From assembly GCF_002994445.1 (NCBI RefSeq), contig NZ_MRZJ01000001.1:606456-670455 (forward strand): a stretch of 64,000 nt of DNA, given 5' to 3'. A program made the position numbers and the translations under genes. The notes beneath the pieces were generated by a model. The model saw only the letters and a program-made list of their open reading frames with translations. It was not told the origin of the DNA and did no database searches. The DNA comes from Staphylococcus simulans. Its GTDB lineage: Bacteria > Bacillota > Bacilli > Staphylococcales > Staphylococcaceae. This document shows, one piece after another, positions 1 to 8,943 of the stretch; position 1 is the stretch's first letter, and each line of letters starts with the position of its first letter.

Positions 1-1470
1 GTTTCACTGATTGTTGCTTGTATTCCAGCTTTCGGTGTTTTATATTTCTCTTCTCGCTTTGCTAAAGGAGATTGGGACTGGTGGATCAGTACAGTGCTGA
101 TTATCATTGTATTAGCTGTCATAATAGTGATGTTTAAAGGCAAAACAAACCGCTGGCTCAAAATCAGCTTAGTCCTGCTTATCTTGCTTCAGCAATATTG
201 GCAGCTGAAAGAATATAAGCACAATACACTCTCAGAATATGAAACTGATATTGCTCAAGTTACCAAACATGATTATTTCAGCCAGCCGTTGAACAAGAAA
301 ATCAAAGCGCTGCAAGCCCAAAACAAGGATGATTTAATGCGTATTGACTATATGAGCGGTTATGGACTGAACTCGCCTTTCATTTACGACTATAACGGCA
401 TTTCACTCTATTCAAGTATCTTTGATGGTGAAATCTTGAAGTACTATGACAAAACTATGCAAATCAATATGCCTGTCGATAAAAACAGTACTTACCGTTT
501 ATTTAACAATCGTGCAAATTTAATGGCACTTTGGGATGTGACGGATCGTTTCAAAATGGAATCTGATAAGAATATGCCTTACGGCTTTGAGCAGCAAGAC
601 AAGATTAAAGATAAAGATGCGACATTTATTCATTCACATAATCAAATCGATTATCCTGCCGCACATATTACCAACAACACATTTAATATGGATCAATTGA
701 AATCACCTTTAGATAAAGAACAAGCCATGTTAACTGGTGTGGTTTGGGAGCATCAAAAAGGTAATTCTGATTTTAAACCGAATCAAAATTTATTGTCTCA
801 ATCTCAAACTGATTTACGTGATGCCAAACAAGTGGATAGCAACCACATACAAGTGCAAAAAGATAAAGGCGGTGTCACATTATCATTGCCGCCTGCCCTA
901 GCAAATCAGTATCAAGATATGTATGTAGAAATGGACGTTGAACGTATCTCTCCTTCAACAGAACATTATGTAAAATTAAACGAGTATAAACAAAAACGAA
1001 ATGAACTTGATTATAAATACCGCAGATTTGTCTCACCGGTGACGATGAGAGTAAAAGCATCACCAAAATTAAAATTGCAATTGCCGAAAGGCAAATACCG
1101 TTTAAATATCAAAGGTATTTACGGTGAAGATTATGCAACTTTAAGAAATGCAAAAAAATCATTAACACCGGTTAAGGTTACAAAAGCAAAGGATGGTCTG
1201 CATATCAAAAAACCAAAAGCAGCCTCTGGAAATTTAGTATTGCCTACTGCTTATAGAAAAGGCTTATACGCAGTAATTGACGGTAAGCAGCAAGAAGTAA
1301 AACAAGGTAATGGTATTATGACTGTAATTAAAACAGAAAAAGGTCAAACAGATATTCATCTGAAATATCAACCGCCTTTATTCAAAACGTTAATCTTAAT
1401 CTCTATTATTGGTTTGGTATTAAGTATTTTTTGGTGCAGACTCCTATCAAAACGCAAAATCAAATCATAA
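1..1470 (+). CDS. YfhO-family membrane protein, C-terminal part
   Basis: The reading frame is already open at base 1, so the gene begins before the window; about 489 C-terminal residues are visible. The visible part opens with two hydrophobic membrane segments, continues with a long hydrophilic stretch of about 380 residues that should lie outside the cell, and ends with one hydrophobic segment and a short basic tail. This layout fits the C-terminus of YfhO/GtfB-type multi-pass proteins, which in Firmicutes have been linked to glycosylation of teichoic acids or other surface polymers. That role is from family knowledge; no catalytic motif lies in this part. A strong hairpin terminator follows directly, so it is the last gene of its transcript. 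Confidence 0.7.
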   Translation, partial: VSLIVACIPAFGVLYFSSRFAKGDWDWWISTVLIIIVLAVIIVMFKGKTNRWLKISLVLLILLQQYWQLKEYKHNTLSEYETDIAQVTKHDYFSQPLNKKIKALQAQNKDDLMRIDYMSGYGLNSPFIYDYNGISLYSSIFDGEILKYYDKTMQINMPVDKNSTYRLFNNRANLMALWDVTDRFKMESDKNMPYGFEQQDKIKDKDATFIHSHNQIDYPAAHITNNTFNMDQLKSPLDKEQAMLTGVVWEHQKGNSDFKPNQNLLSQSQTDLRDAKQVDSNHIQVQKDKGGVTLSLPPALANQYQDMYVEMDVERISPSTEHYVKLNEYKQKRNELDYKYRRFVSPVTMRVKASPKLKLQLPKGKYRLNIKGIYGEDYATLRNAKKSLTPVKVTKAKDGLHIKKPKAASGNLVLPTAYRKGLYAVIDGKQQEVKQGNGIMTVIKTEKGQTDIHLKYQPPLFKTLILISIIGLVLSIFWCRLLSKRKIKS

Positions 1471-1481
1471 AAAAATTTTAG

Positions 1482-1526
1482 TACTGGTATGCAAAGTGAA
1501 CCGCTTCTGCATACCAGTATTTTTTA
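1482..1526 (+). terminator. Rho-independent terminator after the YfhO-like gene
   Basis: A perfect 12-bp inverted repeat (1482-1493 with 1508-1519) is followed by a run of T residues, 11 bases after the stop codon. Confidence 0.9.
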
Positions 1527-1668
1527 TATACACACTATTTTTACTAGTCGCTTGCATTTATTTTACTGAGTGCTTTAACAGTCTATGCAAACATTGCTCT
1601 GACTTTTATACTATTCTCATGAAATTTCAGAAAAAACAATAAAATTCAGAAAGGTTTGGTACAATACT

Positions 1669-3306
1669 GTGAAAGATGAAAATTATAAAGAAGAAAGCAA
1701 GCAACACCTATTAGAATTACTGCAGCAACTGACAACTGATGTATCCAACGATTCAGCACCTTCATTCAAAGAAAGCACTTGTACCTACGAAGCTCTGATG
1801 CAGCGCTATATAGATATGTTGTATTTAGCAGAAAAAGAAATCCTTCATTCTGCTTTAAAAAATCAACATTCTATATATACACTGACAAGATCCCAATATG
1901 ATAAGCTGGTACATTTAAAACAATCCAAATTTTTGATGCCCTTCGGCAAAAACCGCTATTTCATCTCACACGAACTATTAAATTTCTATAATCAGCATTA
2001 TCTTAATCATCAATTTGAAACCTTACCCGAATTGAACAGTTTTGCCAAAAAAACTATCCATCGATTAACAGAAACAGAAAAGCATTGCAGAAGTTATGAA
2101 ACTAAAAGATTTAATGATTGTATAGCAGAAAATATAGATGCGAAAACACTCGAACATTTATGCAAGATAACACAGATTAATGATTATGAACGTCTCACAC
2201 ATGAAGAAAAATGTGCACGACTCGCACAAAAAATACTCAATGAGTTTGATTTGATCGAAAAGTTAATCAAAAATATTCCGCCGATACGTGTGCTCTTTTC
2301 ATTGATGGTATTTGAAGATAGAAACAGTTATACAGGTGCAGAAGTACCTGGAAAGAATCGTGCGTTGTTTTTCCTTTTCAGTAATCCTGAATATGATATT
2401 TTGTACTTGCCTATTGAATTATTTGAACAATTAAAACATTTTTTCAAAACAAATAACATAGATCCGATGGCCATCCTCATTCACACACTAAAAGATTTCA
2501 CCGGCAAAGAACTGGAACCTCAGAAAGAAAAACAATGGATAACAGATCTGTGCCAAAATCGTTTGACTGACATAGAAACAGAAACATTATTAAATGTTTT
2601 AACTAAAGATTATGTATACGCTGAGATACTCGATAGAATGTACAATGAAGAAAAATCAAGTTTTTTCATTAACCTGATCAGTGTTTATGGTTTCTTGCCT
2701 TTATCCTTAGTCACAACCTTATACAACCGCTTCTTTGAAGCCGATGAAACTGCAACGTCAATTAAGGCTCTGATTTCTAAAGTTTACTTCAAATGCGAAT
2801 ATGCACTAGAACAAGGTTATTTAGCTAATGCGACAATACAAGAAGTCATTCCGGAATTGGATATGATATATGTCGATATTCCATACTATATACCTGAATC
2901 CCTTGAGGAGTTAGATACCGTTGCAAACAGTTACAATTATTTTGAAGAGACTGATTTCTTAAAGAGTTACGACTTTTTAATGATGAATGTAAATGTGACA
3001 GAAGATATGATTACAGATTGCTGCACTTATATAGAAGTTGCGGTTATCGAAGATTTCCTTCTGCCTCAAATCAAAATGCTGCCGAGAGAAGAAGACATTG
3101 AAGATTGCGTCAACCAATGGAAACTAGACGGACTCTTTAAAGGTATCCCTGCTAAATCTATTATCAAACACATTACCGTTATGTATAACACACTGAACCT
3201 TTGGTCACTTAGAGGCTATACTAGAAAAGCCTATCAAGCCCTACAAAAGCAAAACGGCACCGCTTCAAACCCTACTAATATCATTGACCTCGATGAATTT
3301 ATCTAA
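1669..3306 (+). CDS. Uncharacterised 545-residue cytoplasmic protein
   Basis: I do not recognise this protein. The frame runs 545 codons from a GTG. The product is acidic, rich in Glu, Leu and Tyr, predicted mostly helical, with no signal peptide, membrane segment or obvious nucleotide-binding motif. The start is uncertain: the only purine-rich stretch (AGAAAGG, about 1647-1653) is some 14 bases upstream of the GTG, too far for a normal ribosome site, and a TACAAT hexamer at 1660-1665 lies just before it. It is a single-gene transcript between two hairpin terminators, facing the metallophosphoesterase gene. The unbroken frame and staphylococcal-like codon use support a real gene; function unknown. 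Confidence 0.75.
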   Translation: MKDENYKEESKQHLLELLQQLTTDVSNDSAPSFKESTCTYEALMQRYIDMLYLAEKEILHSALKNQHSIYTLTRSQYDKLVHLKQSKFLMPFGKNRYFISHELLNFYNQHYLNHQFETLPELNSFAKKTIHRLTETEKHCRSYETKRFNDCIAENIDAKTLEHLCKITQINDYERLTHEEKCARLAQKILNEFDLIEKLIKNIPPIRVLFSLMVFEDRNSYTGAEVPGKNRALFFLFSNPEYDILYLPIELFEQLKHFFKTNNIDPMAILIHTLKDFTGKELEPQKEKQWITDLCQNRLTDIETETLLNVLTKDYVYAEILDRMYNEEKSSFFINLISVYGFLPLSLVTTLYNRFFEADETATSIKALISKVYFKCEYALEQGYLANATIQEVIPELDMIYVDIPYYIPESLEELDTVANSYNYFEETDFLKSYDFLMMNVNVTEDMITDCCTYIEVAVIEDFLLPQIKMLPREEDIEDCVNQWKLDGLFKGIPAKSIIKHITVMYNTLNLWSLRGYTRKAYQALQKQNGTASNPTNIIDLDEFI

Positions 3307-3310
3307 CTAA

Positions 3311-3358
3311 AACAAACACGTTCTCATCCTAGTTGAAAAGGAGAGAACGTGTTTGTTT
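3311..3358. terminator. Bidirectional terminator between convergent genes
   Basis: A 15-bp inverted repeat (3311-3325 with 3342-3356) is flanked by a T run on the plus strand and A/T-rich sequence on the other side. It serves the uncharacterised gene upstream and probably the metallophosphoesterase gene on the opposite strand. Confidence 0.88.
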
Positions 3359-3402
3359 TTTTAATCTATTGTTTAACAAGTATACTATTATTCAATCAGA
3401 TT

Positions 3403-4242
3403 TTATGCTTCTGTTTCTTCTTTCACATCATCTTGGTCTTCTTCTGCCTCAATAATGTAAGTATTACGGTTGAGTTTATCATTCCATTCAATGATTCTCG
3501 CACCTCGTTTTAATTTACCATATGCATTATAACCTGTTACTCTGCCGTAATTTAATTGAATACCGTAATAATTAGATACAAAGTCATTATTATGATCGTG
3601 GCCGCAATATACACCGTTGATAGTTGTATTGTAATAAAGTTGGTACCATAACCCGCTATTTACGTGTGGTGGGCATACATCTTCGTTAAAGTTTCCGACA
3701 TAGCCTTGTTGTGCCGCATCCGTATACTCAGGTAATGGCATATGCATAAATAGTTGGTCTGGCATTGTTCTGTTTTTAGCACGATTAACCAACCATTTTT
3801 GTTGTTCATAAGTCACAAAAGCATAACCGTCAAACGGTGCTCTTGCATAGTCGCCAGCATCAAGCATATAAATTCTGATGCCATTGTCTAAAGTATAGAA
3901 ATAAGAGTAACAGTCATTATAAACTGCGCCGCCTTCACGTTTTACATGCATTACTGATTTATCAATGATTTCCCATAAACGCATTCTGTTATAATTTGAT
4001 TCACTATCATGGTTACCTAAAGTCACCGCAAATGGTACTTTCAAACTATCGAAGAAGTCAATCACAGCTTTAAATGTTTCGAGTGCACCTTCTTCTTTAC
4101 TCCAAATCAAATCACCTGTAATAACAATCACATCAGGTGTTTGTTCTTTCACCATTTTTTCAATCAGCTTGAATGTTTTCACATCTTCTTCCTTAAATGG
4201 CTGACTGCCGATATGTAAATCTGTTAGTTGCATGATTTTCAT
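3403..4242 (-). CDS. Calcineurin-like metallophosphoesterase
   Basis: The protein has the full metallophosphoesterase signature in order: DLH near residue 8, GDL near 44, GNHD near 76, a histidine in MHMP near 167, and GHDH near 214. These residues bind two metals in the family, which hydrolyses phosphomono- or diesters, so the enzyme should be active. It has no signal peptide or membrane segment and ends with an acidic tail (about residues 266-279). The substrate cannot be told from sequence; relatives are often annotated as phosphodiesterases or phosphohydrolases. It is a single gene, with a TATAAT box at 4305-4310 about 65 bases upstream. Confidence 0.88.
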   Translation of the reverse strand: MKIMQLTDLHIGSQPFKEEDVKTFKLIEKMVKEQTPDVIVITGDLIWSKEEGALETFKAVIDFFDSLKVPFAVTLGNHDSESNYNRMRLWEIIDKSVMHVKREGGAVYNDCYSYFYTLDNGIRIYMLDAGDYARAPFDGYAFVTYEQQKWLVNRAKNRTMPDQLFMHMPLPEYTDAAQQGYVGNFNEDVCPPHVNSGLWYQLYYNTTINGVYCGHDHNNDFVSNYYGIQLNYGRVTGYNAYGKLKRGARIIEWNDKLNRNTYIIEAEEDQDDVKEETEA

Positions 4243-4304
4243 AGTTGTTCACTCCTAGTTGATGGTTTGTCGCATCATAAACAGATGTTCCAATTTCTTT
4301 TTAA

Positions 4305-4310
4305 ATTATA
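4305..4310 (-). promoter_or_regulatory. Putative -10 box of the metallophosphoesterase gene
   Basis: A perfect TATAAT on the minus strand upstream of the start codon. No good -35 match is present at 17 bases, so the call rests on the -10 alone. Confidence 0.45.
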
Positions 4311-4433
4311 TTAAACCACTTGTATTGTGGCACATATTGAACGAAATGTATAGAAAAAAAGAACACTAATTTTGAACGCGTGACAAAAAAGCAGAGAGAT
4401 GAAACATTTCGGCTTACTTTTTCATTGTCAGTT

Positions 4434-4754
4434 TTAATAAGACTGCTCTACTTGATACGGCAAAGATTTAACATAATGCATTTCTTTAACATATTTACCT
4501 TTATGAACAATCACCACATATTGCTTATTCGGATCAAAACCTAAGAAATCTAATTTATAAGGTACAAATTCACCGCATTTTGAGTAGGCTTGGATATTCT
4601 CATACCTTTGCGTGCCCTTGTCTACTTGTGCATATGAATATTCCATGCGCAAGAAAGGATTAAATCGATCTGTGAATTGATTTCTAACTGTAGTCACCGC
4701 AAATATACCGATGATAATTAACACACTTAAACTTAATATTATTACCTTCTTCAT
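4434..4754 (-). CDS. YxeA-like small exported protein
   Basis: A 106-residue product with a basic N-terminus (MKKV), one hydrophobic segment at about residues 4-20 with no lipobox cysteine, and a short extracellular domain. The order of tyrosine-rich and YVV-type strands resembles the YxeA (DUF1093) family, whose function is unknown. I chose ATG 4754 because the preceding in-frame codons do not look like a signal peptide. A ribosome site AAGGAG lies about 12 bases upstream, rather far. The gene lies between rplS and the phosphoesterase and is probably transcribed alone. Confidence 0.65.
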   Translation of the reverse strand: MKKVIILSLSVLIIIGIFAVTTVRNQFTDRFNPFLRMEYSYAQVDKGTQRYENIQAYSKCGEFVPYKLDFLGFDPNKQYVVIVHKGKYVKEMHYVKSLPYQVEQSY

Positions 4755-4917
4755 TCGACTTTCCAACTCCTTCTGGGTGTATTGAACTCTGATGTACAAA
4801 GTCATATAGACAGAATATTCAGATAAATAGTTGTACTACTCTGAATACTGCTTCCACTTAGTTTACTATATATCATTTTTATTTACTAATATTTATATAT
4901 CATTACCTTTCTAAAAG

Positions 4918-4951
4918 AACAAAAAAGACTGTCCCTCACTAGGAACAGCCT
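4918..4951 (-). terminator. Terminator after rplS
   Basis: A 9-bp imperfect stem (4927-4935 with 4942-4950) is followed on the minus strand by a run of T residues (4919-4926). It closes the rpsP-rimM-trmD-rplS transcript. Confidence 0.85.
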
Positions 4952-4980
4952 GGTTTACTCGTATGTCTATCTGTCTAAAA

Positions 4981-5331
4981 TTAGCGAATTTCTTTAATTC
5001 TAGTAGCTTTACCACGTAAGTTACGTAAGTAGTAAAGTTTAGCACGTCTAACTTTACCGCGACGAGTTACTTCGATTCTTTCAATTTTTGGAGTGTGTAC
5101 AGGGAATGTACGTTCAACACCAACACCTGAAGAAATTTTACGAACTGTGAAAGTTTCTGAAACTCCGCCACCGCGGCGTTTGATTACTACACCTTCGAAT
5201 ACTTGGATACGTTCGCGAGTACCTTCGACGATACGTACGTGTACACGTACTGTGTCTCCGGCACGAAAGTTAGGTAAGTCTGTGCGTAATTGTGATTTAG
5301 TAACTGCTTCGATTAATTTGTGATTACTCAT
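4981..5331 (-). CDS. rplS: Ribosomal protein L19
   Basis: At 116 residues it has the normal length for bacterial L19, a 50S protein at the interface with the 30S subunit. The sequence is very basic with the L19 signatures [23 protein letters not shown] and [14 protein letters not shown]. It is the last gene of the ribosomal/tRNA-modification operon after trmD, with a 104-base gap that holds a large hairpin (described separately). A good GGAGA ribosome site precedes the ATG. Confidence 0.98.
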   Translation of the reverse strand: MSNHKLIEAVTKSQLRTDLPNFRAGDTVRVHVRIVEGTRERIQVFEGVVIKRRGGGVSETFTVRKISSGVGVERTFPVHTPKIERIEVTRRGKVRRAKLYYLRNLRGKATRIKEIR

Positions 5332-5369
5332 TATTTATTCTCTCCTTCAAACTATGTTCTTGCCTCGAC

Positions 5370-5445
5370 AACAAAATAGCAGCGGACCATAGTGATTTTT
5401 CGTGCTTAGCACACTTAAATAATATTAGCATACTGCTATTTTGTT
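5370..5445 (-). promoter_or_regulatory. L19 leader-type RNA structure upstream of rplS
   Basis: Two 13-base arms (5433-5445 and 5370-5382) are exactly complementary and enclose a smaller hairpin (GTGCTAAGCAC around 5400-5412). The structure fills the trmD-rplS gap, ending about 38 bases before the rplS start. Ribosomal protein leaders of this kind, including one for L19, are known in Firmicutes and are thought to mediate feedback by the protein. The upstream arm includes the trmD stop codon. No T run follows, so it is unlikely to be a plain terminator. Confidence 0.65.
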
Positions 5446-6173
5446 TTCAATTGGTTTTTGTAGTTTTCAAGTATTTTTTCATCTTCTGATGATAATGGAT
5501 ACTTTGTTAGTAAATCTGGTCTTTTGACAAATGTTCTGATCAGCTTTTGTTCGTGTCTCCAAGCATCGATTTTAGCGTGATTGCCTGATAATAACACATC
5601 AGGGACTGTCATCCCTTCGAATTCTCTTGGACGTGTATATTGCGGAAACTCTAATAAGCCGTCTGAGAAAGAGTCATCTTGGTGAGACTGCTCATTTCCA
5701 AGCACGCCTGGAATTAATCGTACAATCGCATCTGTCATGCTCATCGCAGGCAATTCCCCGCCAGTTAATACATAATCTCCGATGGAGATTTCGTCTGTGA
5801 CTAAATGCTCTCTGATACGTTCATCATAGCCTTCATAATGACCGCAGATAAATACTAAATGTTCTGCTTGGCTTAATTCTTGCGCGACTGCTTGTGAGAA
5901 AGGTTTGCCTTGCGGACACATTAAAATTACACGTGTCTGTTCTGTTGTCTCAAGGTCTTTCATCGCATTAAATACAGGTTCTGGTTTCAATACCATCCCT
6001 TGACCGCCGCCGAACGGATAGTCATCAACTTGGTTATGCTTATTCACCGCATAATCTCTGAAGTTGACTGTATTCACTGATATGATTGACTTATCTTGTG
6101 CACGCTTTAAAATAGAATGATTCAGTACGCCATCAAACATTTCTGGAAACAGCGTTAAATAATCAATTTTCAC
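5436..6173 (-). CDS. trmD: tRNA (guanine-37-N1)-methyltransferase
   Basis: A 245-residue SAM-dependent SPOUT methyltransferase that makes m1G37 in tRNAs and so prevents +1 frameshifting. Visible signatures are [12 protein letters not shown] at the N-terminus, the knotted SAM-binding stretch around residues 110-140 ([10 protein letters not shown], then [12 protein letters not shown]) and the C-terminal helical region. The start ATG overlaps the rimM stop (ATGA), so the two genes are translationally coupled. Its stop codon lies inside the L19 leader stem. Confidence 0.98.
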   Translation of the reverse strand: MKIDYLTLFPEMFDGVLNHSILKRAQDKSIISVNTVNFRDYAVNKHNQVDDYPFGGGQGMVLKPEPVFNAMKDLETTEQTRVILMCPQGKPFSQAVAQELSQAEHLVFICGHYEGYDERIREHLVTDEISIGDYVLTGGELPAMSMTDAIVRLIPGVLGNEQSHQDDSFSDGLLEFPQYTRPREFEGMTVPDVLLSGNHAKIDAWRHEQKLIRTFVKRPDLLTKYPLSSEDEKILENYKNQLKTK

Positions 6174-6673
6174 TCGTCTAACATTCCTTCCAATGGCGTA
6201 ATTTGAATACGGCGTCCAGATACATCTACATCTTGTACCACATCTGCAATATAGGGAATCAAGTATTCTTTATCGCCTTGAACTACCCATACATCATTAG
6301 CGCCGGTTTCAAAGATTTCTTTCACGCGACCAATCGGTGTATCACCATCAAAGACAGTGCAGCCGATAATATCGGAATAGTAATACTCATGTTCATCTAA
6401 TTCAATGGCTTCGTGATCTCGTTCTTGTGTTAAGATATCACCTTTTAAATGCTCAATATCATTGATATTGTTAATACCTTCAAATGTAAGCATATGGAAG
6501 TCTTTATGTTTGCGGTAAGATGCCACAGTTAACTCAAGTGTGTCACCTTTATGATTGACTGTTAAAACTTCGCCAGGTTGAAAACGTGTTTCTGTAAAAT
6601 CTGAATTAGATTTGACTCTAACTTCGCCTTTAATACCATGTGTATTTACAATTTTGCCGACTTCTACTTTCAT
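6170..6673 (-). CDS. rimM: 16S rRNA processing protein RimM
   Basis: 167 residues from ATG 6673, which follows a GGAGG with 10-base spacing; a longer frame to 6715 lacks this and extends past the family N-terminus ([14 protein letters not shown]). RimM is a two-domain 30S maturation factor that binds S19. The N-terminal barrel holds the TF(E)GI region and the C-terminal PRC-barrel includes YYSDIIG and LIPYIADVV. It lies between rpsP and trmD as in most Firmicutes and overlaps trmD by four bases. Confidence 0.97.
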   Translation of the reverse strand: MKVEVGKIVNTHGIKGEVRVKSNSDFTETRFQPGEVLTVNHKGDTLELTVASYRKHKDFHMLTFEGINNINDIEHLKGDILTQERDHEAIELDEHEYYYSDIIGCTVFDGDTPIGRVKEIFETGANDVWVVQGDKEYLIPYIADVVQDVDVSGRRIQITPLEGMLDE

Positions 6674-6729
6674 ATGCACTGGGCCTCCAATATGTGGTCT
6701 TGTGTTAAAAAACATTTCTACTTAATAAT

Positions 6730-6760
6730 AACCCTAAGACAACTGTATTGTCTCAGGGTT
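6730..6760 (-). terminator. Hairpin between rpsP and rimM (attenuator or weak terminator)
   Basis: A 13-bp stem with one G-U pair (6730-6742 with 6748-6760) lies between rpsP and rimM. Only ATTATT follows rather than a full T run, so partial readthrough, giving more rpsP than rimM, is plausible. Confidence 0.6.
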
Positions 6761-6788
6761 ATGTGATTAAAGCAACTTATTGCTTAAC

Positions 6789-7067
6789 TTACTTAGAATG
6801 ACGTTGTTCTTCGAATTTTTTCAAAATACCTTCTTTAGATAAGATATTGTGAACTGTGTCAGTTGGTTTCGCACCGTTAGTTAACCATTTAAGTGCTAAC
6901 TCTTCGTCGATTTTAACTGTTTGAGATTTGTCTTTAGTTACCGGATCATAAGTTCCGATTTGTTCGATAATACGACCATCACGTGGCGCACGAGCATCAG
7001 CTGCTACGATACGGTAGAATGGATTTCTTTTTGAGCCTAAACGTGTTAAGCGGATTTTAACTGCCAT
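6789..7067 (-). CDS. rpsP: Ribosomal protein S16
   Basis: A 92-residue basic protein with the S16 signature near the N-terminus ([19 protein letters not shown], then [14 protein letters not shown]). S16 is a 30S assembly protein. It is the first gene of the rpsP-rimM-trmD-rplS operon, with a good promoter upstream (7115-7143) and a GGAGA ribosome site. Confidence 0.98.
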   Translation of the reverse strand: MAVKIRLTRLGSKRNPFYRIVAADARAPRDGRIIEQIGTYDPVTKDKSQTVKIDEELALKWLTNGAKPTDTVHNILSKEGILKKFEEQRHSK

Positions 7068-7114
7068 GTATAATTCTCTCCTTTGAGTCTTTGTTTTCTT
7101 TTCTACAAGAAATA

Positions 7115-7143
7115 ATAATAACAGGTATCAGAAACTTTGTAAA
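7115..7143 (-). promoter_or_regulatory. Promoter of the rpsP operon
   Basis: On the minus strand TTTACA (7138-7143) and TATTAT (7115-7120) are separated by exactly 17 bases, with an extended TGT before the -10. The -35 is half buried in a perfect 8-bp hairpin sequence (GTAAAGAG/CTCTTTAC). Confidence 0.75.
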
Positions 7144-7185
7144 GAGGTTTCTCTTTACCATTTTTATTTTTTTATATATTTCGCG

Positions 7186-7218
7186 TAAAAAAAGTGCTGT
7201 GCGGATAGACACAACACT
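7186..7218 (-). terminator. Terminator after ffh
   Basis: A 10-bp stem with two G-U pairs and a 6-base loop (CTATCC), followed on the minus strand by seven T residues. It separates the ffh transcript from the rpsP operon. Confidence 0.85.
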
Positions 7219-7229
7219 AATTTTACCTA

Positions 7230-8597
7230 TTAGAACGGCAAATTCATGCCTTTCATCATATTTTCAATTTGACTGCGTTTGCCTTTTTTGCCTTTGCCTA
7301 CGCCAGTAAATTGTTTCATCATTTTCTTCATGTCATTGAATTGTTTCATCAGACGATTGACTTCTTGAAGAGAACGGCCTGAACCTTTTGCGATACGTTT
7401 CTTACGGGATACGTTTAAGATTTCTGGTCTTTCGCGTTCAGCTAAAGTCATTGATTGGATAATTGCTTTAATATGATCGATTTGTTTTTCGCTCATATTC
7501 AGTTTATCCATACCCTTCATTTTGTTCATACCTGGAATCATTTTCATGATTTCATCTAGTGGACCAAGGTTTTTAACTTGATCAAGCTGTTCTAAGAAAT
7601 CATCCAGCGTAAATGAAGCAGTACGCATTTTCTTTTCTAAGTCTTTTGCTTTTGACTCATCGACATCTTGCTGCGCTTTTTCAATTAAGCTCAGCACATC
7701 ACCCATGCCTAAAATACGTGATGCCATACGTTCTGGATGGAAGAGTTCTAAGCCATCTAATTTCTCGCTCACACCGACAAATTTAATAGGTTTTTGTGTA
7801 ACAGAACGAATTGAAAGTGCCGCACCACCGCGTGTATCACCATCAAGTTTTGTTAACGTAACACCTGTTACTTCTAATTGATCATCGAATGATTGTGCAA
7901 CGTTGACCGCATCTTGACCAGTCATCGCATCTACAACCAGCATGATTTCGTTCGGCTTAGATATTTCTTTAACCTCTGCCAATTCATTCATCAATGTTTC
8001 ATCGATATGCAGACGACCTGCTGTATCAATGATAACGAAGTCTAAATGTTCTTCTTTTGCATGTTTTAATGCATTTTCAACGATTTGTTGCGGCTTAACT
8101 TGATCGCCTTCACTGTATACAGGAATATCTAATTGCTTCCCTACAGTTTCTAATTGGTCAATCGCAGCCGGACGATAGATATCGGCCGCAACAAGTAATG
8201 GTTTTTTATTGTATTTCTTGCGCATTAACAAAGCAAGTTTACCTGCAGTTGTTGTTTTACCTGCACCTTGCAAACCTACCATCATTACAACTGTCGGCGG
8301 TTTATTCGCCATGTTGATTGTCGAATTTTCTCCACCCATTAATTTCGTCAATTCATCTTGTACAATTTTAATAACCTGTTGTCCAGGTGTTAATGATTGC
8401 ATGACATCCGAACCTAATGCACGTTCAGAGACAGTTTTAATAAATGATTTAACGACTTTAAAGTTAACATCGGCTTCAAGCAATGCGAGACGTACTTCAC
8501 GCATCATCGCTTTAATATCCGCTTCAGTCACTTTCCCTTTTCCTCGCATTTTCTGCATGGTCGCCTGCAAGCGATCGGATAATCCTTCAAATGCCAT
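7230..8597 (-). CDS. ffh: Signal recognition particle protein Ffh
   Basis: 455 residues, normal for the SRP GTPase that binds signal peptides and SRP RNA and docks with FtsY at the membrane. N and G domains occupy about residues 1-300, with the P-loop GLQGAGKTTT near 108, DTAGR near 190 and TKLDGD near 248. The methionine-rich M domain follows (about 300-440; MKMIPGMNKMKGMDKLNM and the RKKRIAKGSG RNA-binding stretch). It follows ylxM by 13 bases in the ftsY-ylxM-ffh order typical of Gram-positives. Confidence 0.98.
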   Translation of the reverse strand: MAFEGLSDRLQATMQKMRGKGKVTEADIKAMMREVRLALLEADVNFKVVKSFIKTVSERALGSDVMQSLTPGQQVIKIVQDELTKLMGGENSTINMANKPPTVVMMVGLQGAGKTTTAGKLALLMRKKYNKKPLLVAADIYRPAAIDQLETVGKQLDIPVYSEGDQVKPQQIVENALKHAKEEHLDFVIIDTAGRLHIDETLMNELAEVKEISKPNEIMLVVDAMTGQDAVNVAQSFDDQLEVTGVTLTKLDGDTRGGAALSIRSVTQKPIKFVGVSEKLDGLELFHPERMASRILGMGDVLSLIEKAQQDVDESKAKDLEKKMRTASFTLDDFLEQLDQVKNLGPLDEIMKMIPGMNKMKGMDKLNMSEKQIDHIKAIIQSMTLAERERPEILNVSRKKRIAKGSGRSLQEVNRLMKQFNDMKKMMKQFTGVGKGKKGKRSQIENMMKGMNLPF

Positions 8598-8610
8598 CCA
8601 AGTGACCTCC

Positions 8611-8943
8611 TTATTCTAATTCTTCTAGTTTCTCAATATATTGTTTCAAGGCATCCGGATCTTCAATAGATGCTTTCATTTGATTATAAATTTCACGACG
8701 TTGTTCAAACTTTGTATAAAGCTCTAATTTCGCTTCATAGTCTTCTACTAAATCACCAGTTCTTCTTATGTTATCATACACTGCTTGGCGACTCACATCA
8801 AAAGTATCCGCGATTTCGCTCAATGAATAATCTTCAAGATAAAATAATTCCAAATAATTACGTTGTTTCTTAGTAAGCAGGGATTGATAAAAATCAAACA
8901 AATAATTCATGCGCAGTGTCTTAACTAAATCATTTTTGCTCAT
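8611..8943 (-). CDS. ylxM: YlxM, helix-turn-helix SRP-associated protein
   Basis: 110 residues from ATG 8943 ([15 protein letters not shown]), the usual YlxM start; the open frame continues 20 codons further but those overlap ftsY. The protein has a sigma-70 region-4-like helix-turn-helix ([23 protein letters not shown], about residues 40-62). In streptococci YlxM binds SRP components and modulates the GTPases; this is family knowledge. It overlaps the end of ftsY by 14 bases and is followed closely by ffh. Confidence 0.93.
   Translation of the reverse strand: MSKNDLVKTLRMNYLFDFYQSLLTKKQRNYLELFYLEDYSLSEIADTFDVSRQAVYDNIRRTGDLVEDYEAKLELYTKFEQRREIYNQMKASIEDPDALKQYIEKLEELE

Noticed and set aside
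5093..5323. Plus-strand frame opposite rplS
   Set aside because: Shadow of a highly biased ribosomal protein gene; composition is explained by the opposite strand.
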